A DNA stretch of 8,441 nucleotides from Savagea sp. (GTDB lineage: Bacteria; Bacillota; Bacilli; Bacillales_A; Planococcaceae), in the NCBI GenBank assembly GCA_030146155.1, contig JASLCF010000082.1:1-8441 (forward strand). The letters run 5' to 3'. Made by a program: the position numbers and the translations under genes. This document shows positions 6,289 through 8,441 of this stretch, piece after piece (the stretch's first letter is position 1; each line of letters begins with the position of its first letter). Under the pieces are notes generated by a model. That model did no database searches and had not been told where the DNA came from. It worked only from the letters and a program-made list of their open reading frames with translations.

Positions 6289-8171
6289 TACATTTGTTCT
6301 GCGATTTCACTTAAGATTTCCCATCTCTCATATAATAACTCAAGTTTCGCTTGAAGTTCATTTAATTGCTCATCCAATCGAGCTGCTTCTTCAAAATCAC
6401 TTCCTACTTGAAGCAGTGCCGCCTCTGTTTCTTCAACAGCTTGCTCAGTTTGTTGAATGGTCTCTTCGATGGTTTCCCACTCTTTCTTTTCATGGTAAGA
6501 CATACGCACTTTTTTGGTTTCTTGACGTATACGTTCATTTTTTTCGACTTTCGGTTCTTTTGTAGTTACCTGTACAACTTGTTGAGCTAAAAAATCTGAA
6601 TACATGCCTAGTTCAATCGTTACATCGCCACTTCCATCTAACGCCCATACTTTGGTACAAGTGCGGTCTAAGAAATAACGATCATGACTCACTGTAATGA
6701 CAACGCCTGGAAATGTATCAATGAATTGTTCAAGCACTGTTAATGTTTCAATATCTAAATCATTCGTCGGCTCATCCAGTAGTAAAACATTTGGTTCTTC
6801 CATTAACAAGCGCAGTAAGAATAATCTCTTTTTCTCTCCCCCTGATAAATTACGTATCGGAGTGCCATGCGCATGCGAAGGAAATAGAAATTGTTCAAGC
6901 ATTTGAGTAGCTGAGAATCGTTCACCATTCGCTCCTTGAATAGAATTCGAAACTTCACGAATATAGTTGATCATTCGTTCATCACTATCCATTGCAGGCG
7001 TGTGCTGATGAAAATGAGCAATTTTAACTGTTTGGCCAATGTCGATTGACCCTTCATCTGGCTGAATTTCTCCTGCTAACATTTTCAACAAAGTTGTTTT
7101 ACCCGTTCCATTGTCTCCGATAATTGCAATGCGATCTGTTTTTTGGAGAATGGCTGAAAAATCTTTAACGATTATACGGTCATCGAATGCTTTAGAGACA
7201 TGCTCTAATTCAATCACTTTGCGACCTAATCGAGACGACTGAACGGATAATTCTAATGCCATCGCACGTTCTTTCGTCAGCACATCTTCCGCAAGTGTCT
7301 CAAAACGGCCAAGTCTTGCTTTTTGTTTGGTTGAACGTGCTCTAGCTCCTCTTCTTACCCACTTCAATTCATTACGGTAACGATTTCTTTGTTTGGCTTC
7401 AGTTGCTGCATCCATTTCTTCACGTAATGCTTTCGCTTCAATATAGTCTGAATAATTCCCTTTATGACGATATAACTTTCCTTTGGCTAACTCATAAATT
7501 TCATTAGTTACTTCGTCTAAAAAGTAGCGGTCATGGGTGATGAATAAAACCGCAGCTTGTAATTCTTTTAAATAATGTTGCAACCATTCAATCGAATCGA
7601 CATCCAAATGGTTGGTCGGTTCATCTAATAAATATAAATCAGCAGGTTGTAAAAGTGTTTTGGCAAGCGCCACTCTTTTTTGCTGCCCCCCTGATAACTC
7701 TTTCATGGGACGTTCAAAAAAAGGAATCCCCAACTTCGTTAAAATGGTACGAGCCTCAGTGTTGACTGACCACCCATCCTGTTCGTCCATCTGTTGTTGG
7801 AGTCGTTGAAACTGTTCAAGAAGAGCTGTATTATGACTTTCTTTTGCTAATTGTTCGGCCGCTTTTTCGTAAGCTAAATTCAATTGCAGTAAAGGAGCAT
7901 CATGAGCAAAAACCGTTTCAATCACTGTCTGCTCTAAATCAAGTGCTTCGGATTGTTCAAGATACGCTATCGTATAGTCATTGGGACGGTCGTATTCAAA
8001 TGAATCAGCTAACGTACGCCCTGCTAAAATAGAAAGTAATGTCGTTTTCCCCGTTCCATTTTGCCCGATTAACCCGACTTTATCATTAGTTTGTATCGTA
8101 AATTGGAGAGATTCGAAGAGTGTTTTTTCTCCAATGGTTTTTGTTAATTCTTGAATCATATATTGTTTCAT
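6288..8171 (-). CDS. yfmR: ABC-F family ATPase, YfmR/Uup type
   Basis: A 627-residue soluble protein with two ATP-binding cassettes and no membrane segments, as in ABC-F translation factors. Cassette 1: Walker A GQNGTGKTT (36-44), signature LSGGQ (159-163), Walker B LYLLDEP (179-185, E184 catalytic), H-loop H213. Interdomain linker about 240-320, with a basic stretch (WVRRGARARSTKQKAR, 271-286) that in the family contacts the P-site tRNA. Cassette 2: Walker A GDNGTGKTT (352-360), signature LSGGE (442-446), Walker B LLLDEP (463-468, E467), H-loop H496. The C-terminal Glu/Lys-rich coiled coil (about 545-627) and total length fit Uup/YfmR rather than the antibiotic-resistance ABC-F classes. YfmR in Bacillus relieves ribosome stalling, overlapping with EF-P. 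Start supported by AGAAGGAAG (8179-8187), 7 bases upstream. First gene of an operon with cvfC. Confidence 0.94.
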   Translation of the reverse strand: MKQYMIQELTKTIGEKTLFESLQFTIQTNDKVGLIGQNGTGKTTLLSILAGRTLADSFEYDRPNDYTIAYLEQSEALDLEQTVIETVFAHDAPLLQLNLAYEKAAEQLAKESHNTALLEQFQRLQQQMDEQDGWSVNTEARTILTKLGIPFFERPMKELSGGQQKRVALAKTLLQPADLYLLDEPTNHLDVDSIEWLQHYLKELQAAVLFITHDRYFLDEVTNEIYELAKGKLYRHKGNYSDYIEAKALREEMDAATEAKQRNRYRNELKWVRRGARARSTKQKARLGRFETLAEDVLTKERAMALELSVQSSRLGRKVIELEHVSKAFDDRIIVKDFSAILQKTDRIAIIGDNGTGKTTLLKMLAGEIQPDEGSIDIGQTVKIAHFHQHTPAMDSDERMINYIREVSNSIQGANGERFSATQMLEQFLFPSHAHGTPIRNLSGGEKKRLFLLRLLMEEPNVLLLDEPTNDLDIETLTVLEQFIDTFPGVVITVSHDRYFLDRTCTKVWALDGSGDVTIELGMYSDFLAQQVVQVTTKEPKVEKNERIRQETKKVRMSYHEKKEWETIEETIQQTEQAVEETEAALLQVGSDFEEAARLDEQLNELQAKLELLYERWEILSEIAEQM

Positions 8172-8200
8172 TGCTGCACTTCCTTCTGTTTAGTAGTTCT

Positions 8201-8229
8201 ATTATACGGAAAGAAATCAAATCTTGCAC
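8201..8229 (-). promoter_or_regulatory. Promoter of the yfmR-cvfC operon
   Basis: A perfect TATAAT on the minus strand (8201-8206) lies 29 bases upstream of the yfmR start codon. The best -35 at 17-base spacing is GTGCAA (8224-8229), only 3 of 6. The predicted leader is about 22 bases, too short to hold an attenuator or leader peptide of the kind that controls antibiotic-resistance ABC-F genes. Confidence 0.6.
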
Positions 8230-8363
8230 ACTTCACCTTTGTTTGTACTCATGATAATAACAAATTTTGATACGCCATCAACTGAACGGTTACCTCTTCA
8301 TCTTCACAACATTAAAAAACTTCACTTTGCTTCTTGTTACAGACTTTGACTCTCGGAGGATCA

Positions 8364-8441
8364 GCGGGCTGTTTTGACCCCACGGGATAATCATACTTCA
8401 TCAAAGCCTATAACACCTGACGAGGAGGCAAAACTGACCGC
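8364..8441. repeat. Imperfect long inverted repeat, probably a degenerate Bacillales intergenic repeat cut by the window edge
   Basis: Arms 8364-8384 and 8421-8441 pair at 16 of 21 positions around a 36-base loop (8385-8420). The core GTTTTG/CAAAAC and the CCCCACG/CGAGGAGG segments are the best-paired parts. From memory, pieces such as CGAGGAGG, ACCCCRCGGG and, on the minus strand, CCCGCTGATCC resemble a hairpin repeat scattered between genes in many Bacillales. The copy appears decayed and probably continues beyond the window. No gene is supported here; 8207-8363 shows only AT-rich DNA without a convincing ORF or terminator. Confidence 0.45.

Noticed and set aside
6288..8171. ABC-F antibiotic-resistance protein (Vga/Msr/OptrA type) with a leader-peptide attenuator.
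   Set aside because: The domain layout with a C-terminal coiled coil and the basic linker fits housekeeping YfmR/Uup. The predicted leader is only about 22 bases with no attenuator.
8207..8350. Tiny minus-strand ORFs of 9-11 codons (for example MSTNKGEVCKI) upstream of the yfmR promoter.
   Set aside because: They lack ribosome binding sites and lie upstream of the predicted transcription start, so they are not supported as genes or leader peptides.

Overview
The window looks like an ordinary chromosomal segment of a low-GC Gram-positive bacterium of the order Bacillales, most likely Planococcaceae (Lysinibacillus, Sporosarcina or Kurthia type). The reasons are the gene content (bacilliredoxin, CvfC/YpgR, YfmR-type ABC-F, DUF819), strong AAGGAGG-type ribosome binding sites, AT-rich intergenic DNA and hairpin-plus-T-run terminators. 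This assignment rests on family knowledge; no database was searched.

Layout: eight protein genes, seven on the minus strand and one on the plus strand. At the left edge (44-643, minus) is an M23 peptidase with a peptidoglycan-binding domain and no signal peptide. It diverges from a plus-strand lipoprotein (768-1658) with an SH3-like domain and a VanX/DdpX-type D,D-dipeptidase domain. A 20-bp-stem terminator (1659-1702) separates the lipoprotein from a converging minus-strand unit. Read in the direction of transcription, that unit is a small class I methyltransferase (3723-3001), bacilliredoxin BrxA (2904-2464) and the RsmJ-like methyltransferase YpiP (2464-1694). The last two overlap by one base. 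A second terminator (3773-3804) closes the single-gene unit of a DUF819/YjcL-family membrane protein (5042-3816), which has its own credible promoter (5092-5120). A third terminator (5122-5152) closes the two-gene operon yfmR-cvfC (8171-5158), transcribed from a promoter with a perfect TATAAT (8201-8206).

The right end (about 8207-8441) contains no gene I can support. Its last ~80 bases hold a long imperfect inverted repeat that looks like a degenerate copy of the intergenic hairpin repeats scattered through Bacillales genomes. The window edge cuts it.

Functional themes: cell-wall remodelling (M23 peptidase and exported VanX-like enzyme), thiol-redox control linked to a methyltransferase (BrxA-YpiP), and ribosome rescue or translation (YfmR) coupled to a HEAT-repeat virulence-regulator homologue (CvfC). 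I found no phage, transposon, CRISPR, tRNA/rRNA or defence system. I do not believe an undescribed multi-gene system is present. The most interesting leads are the signal-less peptidase, the lipoprotein form of VanX, the tight gene overlaps and the edge repeat.
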